Below are positions 43,926 to 45,617 of a stretch of DNA of 45,617 nt, one piece after another. Within the stretch, counting starts at the first letter, position 1; every line of letters starts with the position of its first letter. The notes under the pieces are model-generated. The model was not told the DNA's origin. It made no database searches and saw only the letters and a program-made list of their open reading frames with translations. Source of the stretch: an uncultured Lentisphaeria bacterium (GTDB taxonomy: Bacteria; Verrucomicrobiota; Lentisphaeria; Victivallales; Victivallaceae); contig CASDQW010000004.1 in NCBI GenBank assembly GCA_949282965.1, positions 1-45,617 on the forward strand, given 5' to 3'. The position numbers were made by a program, and so were the translations under genes.

Positions 43926-45101
43926 ATGAACTGCTGGAACGAAAACGGAAAACACGGGCTTCCGGCATGGTGCCTGGTGTTCGGTTGCGGCTGTTTCTGG
44001 CTGGGAATGGGGATGGCGGGATGGCCGCTTCCCCTGCGGGTTTTCCTGGTCAGTGCGGGGGGCGGAGGCGCTGCCGCTGTTCTGCCGCCGGTGTTTCGGA
44101 AAATCCAGCGGCGGCACGCCGGTCGCCTGGAATGGTGTGGACTGGCGGTGGCGGCAGGGACGCTGTGGTTTCATCCGCTGTTGTGGATTCCCGTGGTGGT
44201 TGCTTGGCTCTGTGATGGTCTGCAGCAATGTTTCGGCGGGGGATATGAACGCTGGGCGGCCGTTTTGATGGGAACCTTGCCGGTGATCGGCTGCGCCTGG
44301 TATGCCTGGTCATACGAGTGGTACTGGACCAGTGTGACGCTGCTGTGGGGCGGTTGGCTGACGGTTGTGCTGACGGAGCAGATGGAGCGATGGCCCCGGA
44401 AGGCGTTATGGTGCTTTTCGTTCTGGTTTGTTTTTTTGACCACGGCAGCCGCCGTGACGCGGCTGTGGAGTCGCTGGTACGGGGGCGGCATGCCTCTTAC
44501 GCCGGCCCCGGTAGTGGCGCTGGTAGCGGTCTGGGGGGGCATTGCATTGCTTTCTTGGTGGTTTGGCATGAGGACGGCCACCGTTTCCGGAATCGGCATG
44601 GGGCCGGTGGCGCGAGGGGGGCTGACCGCGTACGGATTGCTGGTCGCGCTGATTCTGGTTACGGCCGGCATCCCCAGATTGAGGGGAATAGGCGGTTTCG
44701 AGTGGCGAAAACAGCAATACGAGATCACGGCGGAAACTTTTCAGCCTTTCTGCGCGGCTTTGACCCGGTATCGCCGGGAATACGGGGCCTGGCCGGAAAC
44801 GCCGGATGACCTGCGGCGGATCGGCGTTTCTCCGGAGCCCTGGCAGCCGCGGCTGCTGGATTTTTTTGTGGATGGGAATGATTGTTGTTTTCTGGTCCGG
44901 GTGCGGCTTTATCTGGGCCCGCTCTCCGGAAGGATGACGGCAGAAGCCGATGATCAGGTGCGCTGGCGAATCTGTTCACCCAGTCCGTCCGTCAAAAACT
45001 GGACCTCGGATGCCGACTGGGGTGTTTCAGAACCCGGAACCCGGGCAGAGTCCGGGAAAGACCCGAAAGATATCTTGACACGGTCGGGGGATGTGCTATA
45101 G
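43926..45101 (+). CDS. Polytopic membrane protein with a pseudopilin-like soluble tail
   Basis: This 391-residue protein has about eight hydrophobic helices in the first 260 residues, very rich in Trp (for example FWLGMGMAGWPL and WIPVVVAWLCDG). A soluble domain of about 125 residues follows. That domain begins like the C-terminal part of GspG-type pseudopilins: ALTRYRREYGAWPETPDDLRRIG recalls the helix-plus-YP-x-T pattern, but there is no prepilin leader. I do not recognise the family. GGAGAG 8 bases upstream sets the start at 43926; an in-frame ATG at 43869 is less well placed. The stop codon lies inside the -10 box of the tRNA/tuf promoter. Confidence 0.7.
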   Translation: MNCWNENGKHGLPAWCLVFGCGCFWLGMGMAGWPLPLRVFLVSAGGGGAAAVLPPVFRKIQRRHAGRLEWCGLAVAAGTLWFHPLLWIPVVVAWLCDGLQQCFGGGYERWAAVLMGTLPVIGCAWYAWSYEWYWTSVTLLWGGWLTVVLTEQMERWPRKALWCFSFWFVFLTTAAAVTRLWSRWYGGGMPLTPAPVVALVAVWGGIALLSWWFGMRTATVSGIGMGPVARGGLTAYGLLVALILVTAGIPRLRGIGGFEWRKQQYEITAETFQPFCAALTRYRREYGAWPETPDDLRRIGVSPEPWQPRLLDFFVDGNDCCFLVRVRLYLGPLSGRMTAEADDQVRWRICSPSPSVKNWTSDADWGVSEPGTRAESGKDPKDILTRSGDVL

Positions 45102-45102
45102 T
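45075..45102 (+). promoter_or_regulatory. Strong sigma70 promoter upstream of tRNA-Leu, tRNA-Thr and tuf
   Basis: A perfect TTGACA (45075-45080) and TATAGT (45097-45102) are 16 bases apart. The -10 box contains the stop codon of the upstream membrane-protein gene. About 170 bases of leader separate it from the first tRNA. Confidence 0.75.
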
Positions 45103-45168
45103 AAGATTCCATTCATATCGGATGGCACAAAACAGCGTGGTGAATCCCCGGACCGAAGGGAAGGACGC

Positions 45169-45204
45169 GGTTTTCTGAGAAAAAAAAGAATTTTTTTGAA
45201 AACC
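45169..45204 (+). repeat. A/T-rich inverted repeat in the tRNA/tuf leader
   Basis: GGTTTTC (45169-45175) pairs with GAAAACC (45198-45204). Between them an A8 run (45180-45187) can pair with T7 (45191-45197) around GAA. No T run follows the outer stem, so it is not a standard terminator. Confidence 0.55.
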
Positions 45205-45209
45205 CGGGC

Positions 45210-45237
45210 TTGCAAACGGATGGGGAGAGTTTATATT
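45210..45237 (+). promoter_or_regulatory. Possible second promoter for the tRNA-tuf unit
   Basis: TTGCAA (45210-45215) and TATATT (45232-45237) are 16 bases apart, directly after the hairpin and about 38 bases before tRNA-Leu. Confidence 0.5.
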
Positions 45238-45275
45238 AAAGGCCTGTTCGCATGGATGAAATGCGGATGTTTTGT

Positions 45276-45360
45276 GCTCGGGTGGCGGAATTGGCAGACG
45301 CGTATGGTTGAGGTCCATATGGAGCAATCCTTGGGGGTTCAAGTCCCCCCTCGAGCACCA
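45276..45360 (+). tRNA. tRNA-Leu (anticodon GAG)
   Basis: This 85-base cloverleaf with a class II variable arm has acceptor stem GCTCGGG (45276-45282) paired with CTCGAGC and an encoded CCA end. The anticodon stem TATGG/CCATA closes on loop TTGAGGT, giving anticodon GAG at 45310-45312, which reads CUC and CUU. The T arm GGGGGTTCAAGTCCCCC is perfect. Confidence 0.95.
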
Positions 45361-45366
45361 GATTGA

Positions 45367-45617
<251 letters not shown>

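Noticed and set aside
45169-45204. The A/T inverted repeat as a terminator of the first tRNA promoter
   Set aside because: The T run lies inside the stem and none follows the GAAAACC arm. A terminator here would also cut the tRNA and tuf genes off from their strongest promoter.

Overview
The window is ordinary chromosomal DNA, about 60% GC by eye, from a Gram-negative bacterium. It most resembles the Lentisphaerota (Victivallales) in the PVC superphylum. That placement is inferred from three things: an H-X9-DG type pseudopilin inside a carbohydrate locus, a small protein of the Planctomycetes/Verrucomicrobia family TIGR04138 (Minf_1886-like), and lipoproteins together with MCE lipid-transport genes that imply an outer membrane. 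I found no insertion sequence, prophage, integrase or CRISPR array. Signals at many gene boundaries (TTGACA/TATAAT-like promoters, GC-rich hairpins followed by T runs) are easy to read.

Layout. 0-7.6 kb is a plus-strand carbohydrate-use cluster: secreted sialate O-acetylesterase, pseudopilin, Gfo/Idh/MocA oxidoreductase, large secreted TIM-barrel glycoside hydrolase-like protein, second Gfo/Idh/MocA oxidoreductase. 7.6-12.3 kb is on the minus strand: PqiC-like lipoprotein, MlaE permease and MlaD/MCE protein (no ATPase gene beside them), then, from its own promoter, a LolA-like lipoprotein and an S41 peptidase. 12.7-24.2 kb is plus-strand housekeeping: dxs, a class I aminotransferase, glmM, a shortened GlmU-like hexapeptide protein, gyrA, folP, cdaA (c-di-AMP synthase) and its YbbR-domain partner. 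24.3-32.3 kb holds a PpiD-like foldase, speD and speE (spermidine synthesis), then tig, clpP, clpX and a membrane-anchored Ser/Thr kinase. 32.3-35.0 kb (minus) is a GH20 hexosaminidase and its probable AraR-type regulator. 35.2-45.1 kb mixes a GNAT protein, a lipoprotein, an Fsr-like MFS transporter, folD, the TIGR04138 protein, an M16 peptidase, an old-yellow-enzyme family reductase and a polytopic membrane protein. The window closes with tRNA-Leu(GAG), tRNA-Thr(GGT) and the start of tuf.

How the genes work together. The first cluster looks built to deacetylate, cleave and oxidise a host or marine glycan. The tig-clpP-clpX block is a protein folding and turnover unit. cdaA with its YbbR gene makes and regulates c-di-AMP, and glmM, a known CdaA partner elsewhere, lies about 5 kb upstream.

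The most striking observation is the kinase directly after clpX. It lacks the usual beta-3 (VAIK) lysine but has a lysine in the glycine-rich loop exactly 17 residues earlier, the same offset as in eukaryotic WNK kinases, with the catalytic Asp, Lys and Asn and the metal-binding Asp retained. Also notable are a SpeD that looks internally duplicated with a degenerate second half, an MCE transport cluster without its ATPase, and a GlmU-like protein that has lost most of its nucleotidyltransferase domain.
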